64,000 bases of DNA from Bacillota bacterium (GCA_023398815.1 JAEWRW010000002.1:1-64000), one strand, 5' to 3'. Positions 33,409 to 41,718 are shown, counted from the stretch's first letter. Made by a program: numbers and translations. The notes: generated from the letters alone by a model not told the origin.

Positions 33409-35100
33409 ATGCGAACTCCGAATCTTTCTGCCCTCTACCGCCGGGAATTCCGCGGGTATGACAGCGCCGCGCTGGGGCAAGACCTGCTGGCCGGCGTGAC
33501 CGTGTCGGCGGTGGCGCTGCCCCTGGCGCTGGCCTTTGGCGTCGCCTCGGGCGCCACGGCCTCGGCCGGGCTCATCACGGCCATCGTGGCGGGCATTGTC
33601 ATCGGGCTGCTCTCCGGCGCGCCCTACCAAATCTCCGGCCCCACGGGTGCGATGAGCGCGGTGCTGCTGGTGCTGGCCGGGCAGTACGGCCTGCCGGGAG
33701 TTTGGCTGGCGGGGCTGCTGTCGGGCGTCATCCTGCTGGCACTGGGCCTGCTTCGGCTGGGCAAGCTATTAAGCTACATCCCCTCGCCGGTCATCACGGG
33801 CTTCACCGCCGGCATCTCGTTGGTCATCGCCATCGGGCAGGTTGATAACTTCATGGGCATCGCCACCCCGTCGGCGACCTCCTCGGCGCTCAAGCTCCTG
33901 CACTACTTCAGCGGCGGCTTCACCCCTGATGGCCGCGCCGTTGCGCTGGGTGTCATGACGATGGCCCTGATGCTGCTGTGGCCCAAGCGCTGGCAGGCGC
34001 GCATTCCGTCGTCGCTGGCGGCGCTGGTGCTGACGCTGGGTGTCACGGCCATCTCCGGGTGGAATGTGCCGGTGGTGGGCGACATCCCCCGGACGCTGCT
34101 GCCCGCCGAACGCCTGACCTTTGACGCCATCCCCTGGGCCAACCTGCCCGACATGGTGGTGCCTGCCATCACCGTGGCGGTGCTGGGCATGGTGGAGAGC
34201 CTGCTGTGCGGTGCCGCCGCCGGCAAGATCACCGGCCAGAAGCTGGACGCCGACCAGGAACTCATCGCACAGGGCATCGGCAACATGGTGCTGCCGTTCT
34301 TTGGCGGGGTGCCCGCCACGGCGGCCATCGCCCGCACCAGTGTGGGCATCAAATCCGGCGGGCGCACGCGCATCGTGGGCGTGGTGCAGTCGGCGGTGCT
34401 CATTGGCACGATCTTCGCGCTCTCCCCCATCATGAGCCGCATCCCGCTGGCGGCACTGGCCGGGGTGCTGATGGTGACGGCCCTGCGCATGAACGAGTGG
34501 GAAGCCATCGGCTTCATGCTCAAGAGGCGCTTTGGCGGGGCGGCAGCGGCGTTCTTCATCACCATGGGCTGCACCGTCGCCATGGATCTAAGCCGCGCCA
34601 TCCTCGTGGGCGTTGTGGTCTCGGCGGCGCTGTTCCTCAAGGAAATCTCCGCCATGGATGTGCAGGTGCAGTCCGTCGACCCCGACCGGCTGCGCGACCG
34701 GGGGCTCATCACCAAGGGCACCTGCCGGCGCATCAAGGTGGCGTACCTGACCGGGCCGCTGTTCTTCGCGGCGGTGGATAAATTGAACGACGCGCTGTCC
34801 GACCTTGACCACCCGCACACGCTGATCCTCTCCATGCGCGGGGTGCCGCTCATGGACTTGTGCGGTGTGCAGGCGCTCAATGCCCTGCACACCCGGGCGG
34901 AGAAGGAAGGCTTCGTGCTGATGATCGCCAGCGTTCAGCCTCAGGTGCTCCACGTGATGGAAAAAGGCGGACTGACGGAGCGCATCGGCCGGGACTGCAT
35001 CTTCTGGAGCGCCGACCAGGCCATTGTGGAGGCCGAGGAACACGGCTGTGACTGCGCCTTCCTGCCGCCGGAGGAACCGGTAGAGGAAGCCGCGGTGTAA
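33409..35100 (+). CDS. SulP/SLC26 family anion transporter with STAS domain
   Basis: 563 residues. About a dozen hydrophobic segments in residues 20-410. The SLC26 signature region near the N terminus includes SGPTGAMSAVL. A C-terminal STAS domain (about 440-560: RIKVAYLTGPLFFAAVDKL; SMRGVPLMDLCGVQALN) follows. It probably imports sulfate or bicarbonate or another anion; specificity is not readable. ATG 33409 was chosen because it precedes the conserved LYRREFRGYD; upstream in-frame ATGs exist. A strong terminator follows. Confidence 0.88.
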   Translation: MRTPNLSALYRREFRGYDSAALGQDLLAGVTVSAVALPLALAFGVASGATASAGLITAIVAGIVIGLLSGAPYQISGPTGAMSAVLLVLAGQYGLPGVWLAGLLSGVILLALGLLRLGKLLSYIPSPVITGFTAGISLVIAIGQVDNFMGIATPSATSSALKLLHYFSGGFTPDGRAVALGVMTMALMLLWPKRWQARIPSSLAALVLTLGVTAISGWNVPVVGDIPRTLLPAERLTFDAIPWANLPDMVVPAITVAVLGMVESLLCGAAAGKITGQKLDADQELIAQGIGNMVLPFFGGVPATAAIARTSVGIKSGGRTRIVGVVQSAVLIGTIFALSPIMSRIPLAALAGVLMVTALRMNEWEAIGFMLKRRFGGAAAAFFITMGCTVAMDLSRAILVGVVVSAALFLKEISAMDVQVQSVDPDRLRDRGLITKGTCRRIKVAYLTGPLFFAAVDKLNDALSDLDHPHTLILSMRGVPLMDLCGVQALNALHTRAEKEGFVLMIASVQPQVLHVMEKGGLTERIGRDCIFWSADQAIVEAEEHGCDCAFLPPEEPVEEAAV

Positions 35101-35113
35101 CTGTGAATGATAC

Positions 35114-35145
35114 AAAAGGCTCCGGTCAACGACCGGAGCCTTTTT
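35114..35145 (+). terminator. Terminator after SulP gene
   Basis: AAAAGGCTCCGGTC / GACCGGAGCCTTTT with loop AAC, followed by T residues. It can also serve the convergent gene at 35196. Confidence 0.9.
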
Positions 35146-35195
35146 GCTGGAACTTGCCGAGGAAACCTTTCTGGCTGTATAGGTACAGCGATACA

Positions 35196-35612
35196 TCAGT
35201 TTTCGTATATGTAACCCAAATCATCCAAATAGTCAAAGAATTCATAATCATCCGAAGAAAGTGCCTCAAATATTGCCTTATCCTTTTCAAACAATTCACC
35301 GTCATTCGAAATCCTCTTAATCTCCTTGGTATAAATATTAAGAATTGTTTTGTTATTGCTTCTGTCAATAATGTAAAGGTAGTCTCCTGTTTTTCCGCAC
35401 AACAACACATTATGCATCAAAATTGAACCGCTATTATTATTGGTATCATCGATTCTTACCTCATCTTTTGTCGTTACGATTGTGACCTCTCCATACGTCT
35501 CGTACGGTGAATAGCCACTATCATTTAGTATCAAATACAGGATGCCGTATAATACCGACACGACAATCGTTGCTATAGCAAATGTCAATATTACTATGCC
35601 CTTCTCACTCAT
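35196..35612 (-). CDS. Small membrane-anchored protein, AT-rich, unknown
   Basis: 138 residues. One N-terminal membrane helix (IVILTFAIATIVVSVLYGI) is followed by a beta-rich, acidic extracellular-type domain ending FDYLDDLGYIYEN. I do not recognise a family. ATG 35612 follows AAGGTGGGG. It is much more AT-rich than its neighbours and uses A/T-ending codons, so it is probably acquired. It lies tail to tail with the SulP gene. Confidence 0.65.
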   Translation of the reverse strand: MSEKGIVILTFAIATIVVSVLYGILYLILNDSGYSPYETYGEVTIVTTKDEVRIDDTNNNSGSILMHNVLLCGKTGDYLYIIDRSNNKTILNIYTKEIKRISNDGELFEKDKAIFEALSSDDYEFFDYLDDLGYIYEN

Positions 35613-35927
35613 TGTCTGCCCCACCTTCTTTTATTGCAGCACCTGTTTCGAAATCAACAAAAATCGACCAGCAGAATGAACAAACGGTAGCGGACGTCGC
35701 TCAGGTCTGTCGGGGCATGCTGCCAACGGACGACACCACAAAGAGGGCCAGCATGTCATTCCCCTCGTTTTGTATCGGCTAGTCCGCCGCCATTGTTCGG
35801 CCTCATCATAGCATGGCAATTTGATATAAGCAATAAATATTTATTGAAAAACAATAAGTCAAAACTTGTTATACTAGAGCTGCATACCCGTTGTGATGCA
35901 ACGGTGTCCCCAGTGCCTTAGGAAAAA
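35613..35927. other. AT-rich intergenic stretch
   Basis: No gene supported. 35820-35880 is strongly AT-rich and contains the 16-base palindrome CAATAAATATTTATTG (35831-35846). A small hairpin CCGTTG-TGATG-CAACGG follows near 35889. It may mark the edge of the acquired segment. Confidence 0.45.
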
Positions 35928-36542
35928 TCAGCTATCCAGCAGCGGCAGCGCCCGCTGGAAGAAGCGGAGGAACCCCTGCTCCCAGGCGATATCGTCGGCC
36001 TGGTGCTCCTCCATATCGTAGTAATAGAGGCCGGTGCCCAGGTGGACCGAAAGGCTATCGAGCGGGAACCCAGGCACCCGTTTGGGGTGAGGTTGGGCCA
36101 CCAGGCGGAAGGGGTGACCACTCAGGCTGTCGTCCACGCTCTCCACCAGACGGCCACCGGGCAGCGCCAAGCAGACGGCATTGCGGTACCGGGCGGTGAG
36201 CCCGCCGTAGCGCGCGGCCAAGCCACCATAATGGGCGACCATTTCCTCGTCACTCAGCCGCCGCTCCCCCATCATGCGCACGTGCACGCCGGGCTGGTCC
36301 TCCGCAGCCACGTCATCGAAATACAGCCCCGAATCGCAGGAGAAGACCGGTCGCCCCAGTGCCTGCCCATAGGTCAGGGCCTTAAGGCGCGCGTTCTCCA
36401 ACGGGGTTGCGCCGTTCTCCTCCGCCTCCGGCAAATCGCCCCAGCCATCCAGCCCCACGAGGGCGATGCCCAATCCCTCCAGCGCCCGAGCCATGGAGGC
36501 GAGCTTGGCCCGGTTGCGGGTGCCGTAGACCAACTCAACCAT
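35928..36542 (-). CDS. HAM1/RdgB-like nucleoside triphosphate pyrophosphatase
   Basis: 204 residues. VYGTRNRAKLASM corresponds to the T/S-x-N-x-x-K substrate motif of the family, and VFSCDSGLYFDDV to the acidic metal site (DSGL). The family hydrolyses non-canonical purine NTPs such as XTP/dITP. The C terminus diverges from classical RdgB (no clear SHR motif), so the substrate may differ. The start overlaps the GNAT gene by 8 bases, so the two are translated as a pair. Confidence 0.75.
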   Translation of the reverse strand: MVELVYGTRNRAKLASMARALEGLGIALVGLDGWGDLPEAEENGATPLENARLKALTYGQALGRPVFSCDSGLYFDDVAAEDQPGVHVRMMGERRLSDEEMVAHYGGLAARYGGLTARYRNAVCLALPGGRLVESVDDSLSGHPFRLVAQPHPKRVPGFPLDSLSVHLGTGLYYYDMEEHQADDIAWEQGFLRFFQRALPLLDS

Positions 36543-37014
36543 GGCTGGCCCCGCCGTGGCAGCCGCCACAGCCGCAGCCACAACCATCGCCCACCACCGC
36601 CTTCATGGGCACATGGGGCACGTCCTCATCCAGGTACTCCGGCCCGCAGGGCTCAAACCCCAGCCGTGCATAGAACCCCTCCGCCTGCCGCTGCGCGCCC
36701 ACGTGCACCTCGCCAGCCCCCAGGTCAGCAGCCTTGACCATGAGCATACGCATGGCCATCTCCCCCAGGTGGCGGCCGCGGAAGGCCCGCCGCACGGCCA
36801 CCCGGCCAATGTGGTAGACGCCCTCCTGCTGGTAGAGCCGCGCCGTGGCTGCCGGCTTGCCGCCATCCAGCACCAGGGCGTGCAAAGCCACCTCGTCAAT
36901 GGCGTCGGTTTCGGTTTCGGCAGCGAAGCCCTGCTCCCCCACAAATACCTCCATCCGGATGGCAAAAATGTCGGTTTTGTCGCCCTGCCCGGGTACAATC
37001 CTGCCTTCGATCAT
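36535..37014 (-). CDS. GNAT N-acetyltransferase with Cys/Gly-rich tail
   Basis: 159 residues. ElaA/YjcF-like GNAT: MEVFVGEQGFA, RVAVRRAFRGRHLGEMAM (acetyl-CoA loop), and FYARLGFEPCGPEYLDEDVPH. After the domain a tail reads GDGCGCGCGGCHGG. It contains four Cys and one His in a short run, unusual for the family, and is encoded next to the overlap with the HAM1-like gene. ATG 37014 has GGAGG 6 bases upstream. Confidence 0.85.
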   Translation of the reverse strand: MIEGRIVPGQGDKTDIFAIRMEVFVGEQGFAAETETDAIDEVALHALVLDGGKPAATARLYQQEGVYHIGRVAVRRAFRGRHLGEMAMRMLMVKAADLGAGEVHVGAQRQAEGFYARLGFEPCGPEYLDEDVPHVPMKAVVGDGCGCGCGGCHGGASHG

Positions 37015-37097
37015 TGCGTTCCTCCATCGTCTTCCCAATGGAGAGATGATACCGGATTTTGCCGCCGTTGAAAAGGGTTTGCCGCCCCGTGCTCCTG

Positions 37098-37106
37098 TGG
37101 TATACT
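37098..37106 (+). promoter_or_regulatory. Extended -10 promoter, leaderless configuration
   Basis: TGG-TATACT within CTGTGGTATACT, identical to the 12 bases before licD (3947-3958). The ATG of the DUF896 gene begins 6 bases later. Confidence 0.65.
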
Positions 37107-37112
37107 CATGCC

Positions 37113-37316
37113 ATGATTACCGATGAAACCGTCAACCGCATCAACGAACTGGCACGCAAGAGCCGGGAAACGAGCCTGACGCCCGAGGAAGCCGCCGAGC
37201 AGAAGGAACTGCGCGCGGCCTACGTCGCTGCCTTCCGCCGCAACCTTACAAGCATACTGGAGAACACGGTGATACAGGAACCCGACGGCACCCGGCACAA
37301 ACTGAAGAAGGACTGA
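37113..37316 (+). CDS. DUF896 family protein (YnzC-like)
   Basis: 67 residues, the usual small size. It has the family pattern VNRINELARKSRETSLTPEEA, AEQKELRAAYVAAFRRNL, and PDGTRHKL near the C terminus; it forms a helical hairpin. The cellular role is unknown. The start is fixed by homology; the -10 box just upstream leaves no room for a ribosome site. A terminator follows directly. Confidence 0.9.
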   Translation: MITDETVNRINELARKSRETSLTPEEAAEQKELRAAYVAAFRRNLTSILENTVIQEPDGTRHKLKKD

Positions 37317-37323
37317 ACACCGC

Positions 37324-37348
37324 GGGCAGGCCTAACGGCCTGCCCTTT
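37324..37348 (+). terminator. Terminator after DUF896 gene
   Basis: GGGCAGGCC-TAAC-GGCCTGCCC followed by TTT. Confidence 0.8.
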
Positions 37349-37621
37349 CGCGTCCGACACTGTGGCGTCGGACGCGATCCAAAGCGTTTATTCACCTTCA
37401 CCGGATCGTTCGCCGCACATGTCGCCGAATCTCATTCCCGTGTTGCGGCAGACGATTCTTTAGAATCGTTGAGAGTAACACGAGCATTGCGCAGCAATGC
37501 GATGGAACGATAACAAACCATAGTGCTCATGCGATCTTCTCAAGATACGTTTCGCCTGTGGGCGGGATTCTCTGCTTGCTTTCACGCTGGCATTCTTTCC
37601 CTCCCGCCGGATGGACCGGCG
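37348..37621 (+). repeat. Dispersed structured intergenic repeat, copy 3 (with insertion)
   Basis: Palindrome arms TCGCGTCCGAC/GTCGGACGCGA (37348-37377). A weaker hairpin with loop CCGCACATGTCGC follows (37404-37433), and the terminal hairpin CGCCGG-ATGGA-CCGGCG (37605-37621). An extra segment of about 110 bases between them carries its own hairpins, for example ACGATTC-TTTA-GAATCGT and CATTGC-GCA-GCAATG. Confidence 0.6.
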
Positions 37622-37712
37622 CTCAACTTAGAGCTTTGATCCCTGTATCGACTTTTTGACAGGAGCACACAGGCCCCACAGCCTGCCTGTTACCTATAAG
37701 GAGGAAACAACC

Positions 37713-38201
37713 ACGGACAACACCAAGAATGACCACGAAAACACCAACTGGAGCCAGTCCGTCACCGGCATCGTGCTGCACGAGGGCAAGGTGCTGCTGG
37801 CCCGCCACACCTATGGGGGCGGCGCTGGCAAGCTCATCGTACCCGGCGGCTACGTCAACCGGGGCGAATCGCCGGAAGACGCTGTGCGGCGGGAGGTGTA
37901 TGAGGAAACGAGCATCACCGTGGAGCCCGAGCGTGTCGTGGGCATCCGCTTCAACCGGCAGGACTGGTACGTGGCCTTTGCCGCGCGGTATGTGGATGGG
38001 GTACCGACCTCCGACGGCCATGAAAACAGCGAGGTACTGTGGATGGACGCGGAGGAAGCGCTGGGCCGTGATGACGTGCCCGATCTCACCAAAAAGCTCA
38101 TCGAATGCACGCTGCGGGGCGGAAGCTTCGGGCCTGTGCCCTATGTGGGCAGCACCCGCAACGGCCCCTACACCCTGTATGGGCCGGGCGGCGCCCACTA
38201 A
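37713..38201 (+). CDS. NUDIX hydrolase with apparent ACG start
   Basis: 162 residues. The NUDIX box reads GYVNRGESPEDAVRREVYEE, fitting G-x5-E-x7-R-E-x2-E-E. It hydrolyses a nucleoside-diphosphate-linked substrate; which one is unclear. A perfect AAGGAGG (37698-37704) lies 8 bases before ACG at 37713, in frame, where ATG would be expected (ACG-GAC-AAC). No ATG, GTG or TTG lies at normal distance; a TTG at 37656 is the only upstream alternative. Either ACG initiates, or this base is a mutation or sequencing error. Confidence 0.8.
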   Translation, partial: TDNTKNDHENTNWSQSVTGIVLHEGKVLLARHTYGGGAGKLIVPGGYVNRGESPEDAVRREVYEETSITVEPERVVGIRFNRQDWYVAFAARYVDGVPTSDGHENSEVLWMDAEEALGRDDVPDLTKKLIECTLRGGSFGPVPYVGSTRNGPYTLYGPGGAH

Positions 38202-38223
38202 CCCCTGGCATCCCCAAAAAAGA

Positions 38224-38247
38224 AAAGGACGGGCAAGCCCGTCCTTT
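38224..38247. terminator. Bidirectional terminator
   Basis: AAAGGACGGGC-AA-GCCCGTCCTTT between convergent genes, with A and T runs on both sides. Confidence 0.88.
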
Positions 38248-38263
38248 ACGCTGTCTATGAAGA

Positions 38264-38866
38264 TTAGTGTCCGCCCGACGCTTCTGTTTCGGCTGCAGCG
38301 GTGGCTTGCGCCGCTCCCTCGGCCGCGGCGGTCTCCTCCGCCGTGGGCACGGGGGTGGCCACGGTCACCGGCACGCTCTTGAGCACTTTCAGCACAACGC
38401 GCAACTGTGCGCCGGTCAGGTTGGCCTGGCTGCTGGCGTCGTCGTAGCAACCCGCCAGGGTGGAGAGCGCGGTCGTCGTGGCCTTCACATCCCGCTTGGC
38501 CAGCGCGTCAGCGTAGGTCTTGCGGGCGGCGTTCAGGGTATCGGTTTGGGCGGCGAGCTTCCCGGTGGCCTCGTCAAGGTCAGCGAGCGCCGTCGTCAGC
38601 GCCGCATTCTCCTCCTGGGTCAGCGTCGTGTTGCCGGCCTTCAGCAGCAGCAACCGATCGTTGATGTCCGCCTTGATGCCGGAGAGCGCATCCAGTTTCA
38701 TCTGCAGGATGGCCTTCTCGGTGGCGGCGATGCCGTGGGCCGTTTTCATTACTGAGAGCGACTGGTCATCCACGTCGCCCCAGACGCTGGCTTTGGCCTG
38801 GGCCAGTGCCTGGCCCGGTGCCAACAGAAGGACAGCAACCAACGCCAGCACGCCCACGCGGCGCAT
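38264..38866 (-). CDS. Exported helical protein of unknown function
   Basis: 200 residues. Signal peptide (RRVGVLALVAVLLLAPGQALAQA). Long Ala/Leu/Lys/Asp-rich helices follow with heptad-like spacing (about 30-165), then a low-complexity Ala/Glu/Thr tail. No recognised family. ATG 38866 is preceded by GGGGTGAG. It lies 34 bases after a lipoprotein gene, probably one transcription unit, suggesting a joint cell-envelope role. Confidence 0.7.
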   Translation of the reverse strand: MRRVGVLALVAVLLLAPGQALAQAKASVWGDVDDQSLSVMKTAHGIAATEKAILQMKLDALSGIKADINDRLLLLKAGNTTLTQEENAALTTALADLDEATGKLAAQTDTLNAARKTYADALAKRDVKATTTALSTLAGCYDDASSQANLTGAQLRVVLKVLKSVPVTVATPVPTAEETAAAEGAAQATAAAETEASGGH

Positions 38867-38900
38867 GCGCTCACCCCGTCCCATATCTCGCAGTATTTGT

Positions 38901-39236
38901 TTATTCCACACTTTCCAACACCTCAATGCTCTGCCCCAGGCCGCTGATGGCCTGATCCAGCTCGCCCAATGCCTTCTGCACGCCGGAGACGGCATCGTCC
39001 GAGCTTACGGCAGTGGCTGTCGCCCCAGCCGACGTAGCAGCGTCAGCGTTGGGGGATGTGGCAGCTTCCGCACTCTGAGCGGCCTCGCCATCGTGCGCCG
39101 CGGGGCTCTCCTCCGCCGCCTGGGTGTTTTCCGCATGGGTGGTGGAACCTTCTTCGCTGGTGTCGGTGGCCTTGCCGCCACAACCGGCAAAGAGCAGGAC
39201 CAGCAACACCATAGCCAGGGCAACCAATTTCTTCAC
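38901..39236 (-). CDS. Small lipoprotein of unknown function
   Basis: 111 residues. Lipobox LLFAGC after a hydrophobic segment, an Ala/Glu/Ser/Thr-rich linker, and a short C-terminal amphipathic helix (VQKALGELDQAISGLGQSI). GTG 39236 is preceded by a GGAGGGGGG site that is itself the 3' arm of a strong hairpin. First gene of a pair with 38264-38866. Confidence 0.72.
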   Translation of the reverse strand: MKKLVALAMVLLVLLFAGCGGKATDTSEEGSTTHAENTQAAEESPAAHDGEAAQSAEAATSPNADAATSAGATATAVSSDDAVSGVQKALGELDQAISGLGQSIEVLESVE

Positions 39237-39240
39237 AACG

Positions 39241-39277
39241 CTCCCCCCTCCTGAAATAGATACCCAGAAGGGGGGAG
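39241..39277 (-). promoter_or_regulatory. Hairpin sequestering a ribosome-binding site
   Basis: On the minus strand CTCCCCCCT (39277-39269), a 19-base loop and AGGGGGGAG (39249-39241) form a 9-bp perfect stem. The 3' arm is the ribosome-binding site of the lipoprotein gene, 4 bases before its GTG. Confidence 0.65.
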
Positions 39278-39306
39278 ATTGTAACGCCAAATCGGTGTGA
39301 AATTGG

Positions 39307-41601
39307 TTATTTGTGCAGCAATGGGCCATCGTCCCGGGTCATCTCTTGGCTCAGCACCTGCAGGGCGTCGCCCAGGCGCACCACGGCCTCCGGCGGCAGC
39401 ACGGTCTTCAGGCTGTGCTCGCCATAGCAGAGGTGGATTGCTGCAGCGGCCTTGGCGCGTACCGTTGCTTCCATGAGCTTGCCGCTACGCCAGCGCAGCG
39501 ATACCTCCACCCCACCCCGGGCGCAAAGGCCGCTCACCTCGCCGTCGGGCCACTCCGCCGGCAGGGCCGGCAGCAGCGTGATGACGCCGTTCTGGCTCTG
39601 CAGCAGCATCTCGGCAATGCCAGCCGTCCCACCAAAGTTGCCGTCGATCTGGAACGGCGGATGCGTGTCAAAGAAGTTGGGAAGCGTCGAACGCTTCAGG
39701 AGTTCCATCACGTTTTCGCAGGCCTTTTCCCCATCCAGCAGTCGCGCCCACAGGCTAATGATCCACGCGCGGCTCCAGCCGGTATGCCCGCTGCCATGGG
39801 ACAGGCGGCGCTCCAGCGTCATCCGCGCGGCCTTCGCCAGCTCCGGCGTGGTGCGGGGTGAGAATTCGTCACCGGGATACAGCCCATAGAGGTGGGCAAT
39901 GTGGCGGTGACCGGGTTCCAACTCATCGTAGTCCTCAATCCACTCCATCAGTTGCCCGTGCTTGCCAATGCCCTGGGCTGGCAGCCGCTCCGCCGTACGG
40001 ATCAACCGAGCTGAGAAGAGCTCGTCCACCCCAAGGATGCCGGCGGCCTGGGCACAGCAGCCGAAGAGCTGCCGCAGAAGCTGGTTGTCCATGGCGGGGC
40101 CTGCGCAGACGGCGCCACTCTCGCCGTTGGGCAGCAGGTAGGTGTTCTCCGGCGAGCAGGACGGGCAGGTCACCAGCCTCCCCTGCCGGTCCTCGATGAG
40201 GAAATCGAGGAAGAACTCGGCTGCTTCCTTGAGCGCCGGGTAAGCCTGCCGCAGGAACTCCACATCGCGGGTGAACTCGTAATGCTCCCATAGGTGGATG
40301 CACAGCCACGCCGCGCCGAGGGGCCAGTAGGTGCCAGGAATCCAGATATCCTGCGGCGCACAATCCCCCCAAACGTCGGTGTTGTGGTGGGCCACAAAAC
40401 CCCGGCAGTTGTACATGCGCCGGGCAACATCGCGCCCCCGAGGCCGCATGCGCTCGATGTGCTCAAAGAGCGGCTGATGGCACTCGCTGAGGTTGCAGAC
40501 CTCGGCGGGCCAGTAGTTCATCTCCGTGTTGATGTTGATGGTAAACTTGCTGTCCCACGGGGGCAGGAAGTCCTTGTTCCAGATGCCCTGCAGCGTGGCC
40601 GGTAGTGTGCCCGGGCGGCTGCAGGCGATGAGCAGATACCGCCCGAACTGGAAGTACAGCCCAACCAGACCCAGGTCGTCGCCACCCTGGCGCAGTCGCT
40701 CCAGCCGTTCGTCGGTGGGCAGGGCGGCAAGTTGCTCGTCCGGCTCGCCCAGCTGGAGGCTCACCCGATCGAAGAGTGCACGGTGGTCGGCCACGTGCCG
40801 CTCGATGAGCCGCACAAAGGGTTGGGCGGCGGCGAGCTTGGCCTCCCGCAGGGCGGCCTCCCTTGGCTCCTCCTGGCGGTAGGTTGTCTGCGCTGCCACC
40901 ACGAGCGTCACCGCGTCGGCATCCTCCACGAGGAGGGTATCCCCCAGTGTGCGCACACCGCAATTGGGGCCTTCGGCCACCGCGCGCAGCACCGTGGCAA
41001 ACCGCACGCCGTCGCCGCCGCAGCTGCCGGTCATCACGAGCGTGTGGCCGTCCTGCCCGCGGCAGGTGTCGAGATACCGGCCCCGTCGCAGTGCCGCCTC
41101 GAAGGACAGGGCACCGGGGCGGTCGGCCTCCAGCCGCAGGGCAAGGCAGCCGTCGGGGGCGCTGGCGATGGTCGTGCGGGTGTAGGTGACGCCACCCAGC
41201 CGGTAACGCACCGTGCACACGGCCTGGGCGATATCAAGCGTGCGAGTGTACTCCTCCACCACGCTGTCGCCGTGGCCCATGGTGAGGAGCAGGTCGCCCA
41301 GCGGCTCGTATTGGCGCTGGCTCTCCGGCGTGGCGGTGAAGGCCAGCCGCGCCAGCCGCTCGGCCTCAGCAATCCGCCCATCCAGGATGAGGCTACGAAG
41401 CTCCGCAAGGTTGGGCAGCGCGTCGGGGTTGACGCGGTCCATCGGGCCGCCGTACCACACGCTGTCCTCGTTCATCTGCAGGTGCTCCTGCCCCACGCCG
41501 CCAAAGACCATCGCGCCCAGCCGCCCATTGCCAATGGGCAGGGCTTCCTCCCACACGTCAGCCGGCTTGGTGTAAAAAAGACGGGATTGTGCGTTTGACA
41601 T
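39307..41601 (-). CDS. Glycoside hydrolase family 95 (alpha-L-fucosidase/L-galactosidase-like)
   Basis: 764 residues, full GH95 length. N-terminal YTKPADVWEEALPIGNGRLGAM and NEDSVWYGGP, then the (alpha/alpha)6 barrel with NINTEMNYWPAEVCNL, HHNTDVWGD, GRLVTCPSCSPEN and FQIDGNFGGTAGIAEML. GH95 enzymes release alpha-1,2-linked L-fucose or L-galactose. There is no signal peptide, so it acts in the cytoplasm on imported oligosaccharides. It has an upstream TGTGGTATACT promoter and GTGAGGA site. Confidence 0.92.
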   Translation of the reverse strand: MSNAQSRLFYTKPADVWEEALPIGNGRLGAMVFGGVGQEHLQMNEDSVWYGGPMDRVNPDALPNLAELRSLILDGRIAEAERLARLAFTATPESQRQYEPLGDLLLTMGHGDSVVEEYTRTLDIAQAVCTVRYRLGGVTYTRTTIASAPDGCLALRLEADRPGALSFEAALRRGRYLDTCRGQDGHTLVMTGSCGGDGVRFATVLRAVAEGPNCGVRTLGDTLLVEDADAVTLVVAAQTTYRQEEPREAALREAKLAAAQPFVRLIERHVADHRALFDRVSLQLGEPDEQLAALPTDERLERLRQGGDDLGLVGLYFQFGRYLLIACSRPGTLPATLQGIWNKDFLPPWDSKFTININTEMNYWPAEVCNLSECHQPLFEHIERMRPRGRDVARRMYNCRGFVAHHNTDVWGDCAPQDIWIPGTYWPLGAAWLCIHLWEHYEFTRDVEFLRQAYPALKEAAEFFLDFLIEDRQGRLVTCPSCSPENTYLLPNGESGAVCAGPAMDNQLLRQLFGCCAQAAGILGVDELFSARLIRTAERLPAQGIGKHGQLMEWIEDYDELEPGHRHIAHLYGLYPGDEFSPRTTPELAKAARMTLERRLSHGSGHTGWSRAWIISLWARLLDGEKACENVMELLKRSTLPNFFDTHPPFQIDGNFGGTAGIAEMLLQSQNGVITLLPALPAEWPDGEVSGLCARGGVEVSLRWRSGKLMEATVRAKAAAAIHLCYGEHSLKTVLPPEAVVRLGDALQVLSQEMTRDDGPLLHK

Positions 41602-41631
41602 GACCCGTTCCTCACTTTATGCATTTTTGCC

Positions 41632-41642
41632 AGTATACCACA
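41632..41642 (-). promoter_or_regulatory. Extended -10 promoter of GH95 gene
   Basis: Minus strand TGTGGTATACT, the same core as before licD and the DUF896 gene, but here followed by a normal leader of about 30 bases with a ribosome site. Confidence 0.7.
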
Positions 41643-41670
41643 GCTCGCCCCGCCTTTCACCGGCCAACAC

Positions 41671-41698
41671 AAAAGCGACCCCACGGGATGGGGCCGCT
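41671..41698 (-). terminator. Terminator after aldolase gene
   Basis: Minus strand AGCGGCCCCA-TCCCG-TGGGGTCGCT (one mismatch) followed by TTTTGTG. Confidence 0.8.
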
Positions 41699-41718
41699 CT
41701 GCGTGTCGGATTTCCCGC

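Larger units (their letters stand above)
37317..37712. other. Intergenic region with terminator and structured repeat
   Basis: It contains the DUF896 terminator, repeat copy 3 (37348-37621) and the leader of the NUDIX gene. No further gene is supported. Confidence 0.55.

Noticed and set aside
35613..35782. 66-codon plus-strand open frame
   Set aside because: No ribosome site, no conserved pattern, in an intergenic AT/GC boundary.
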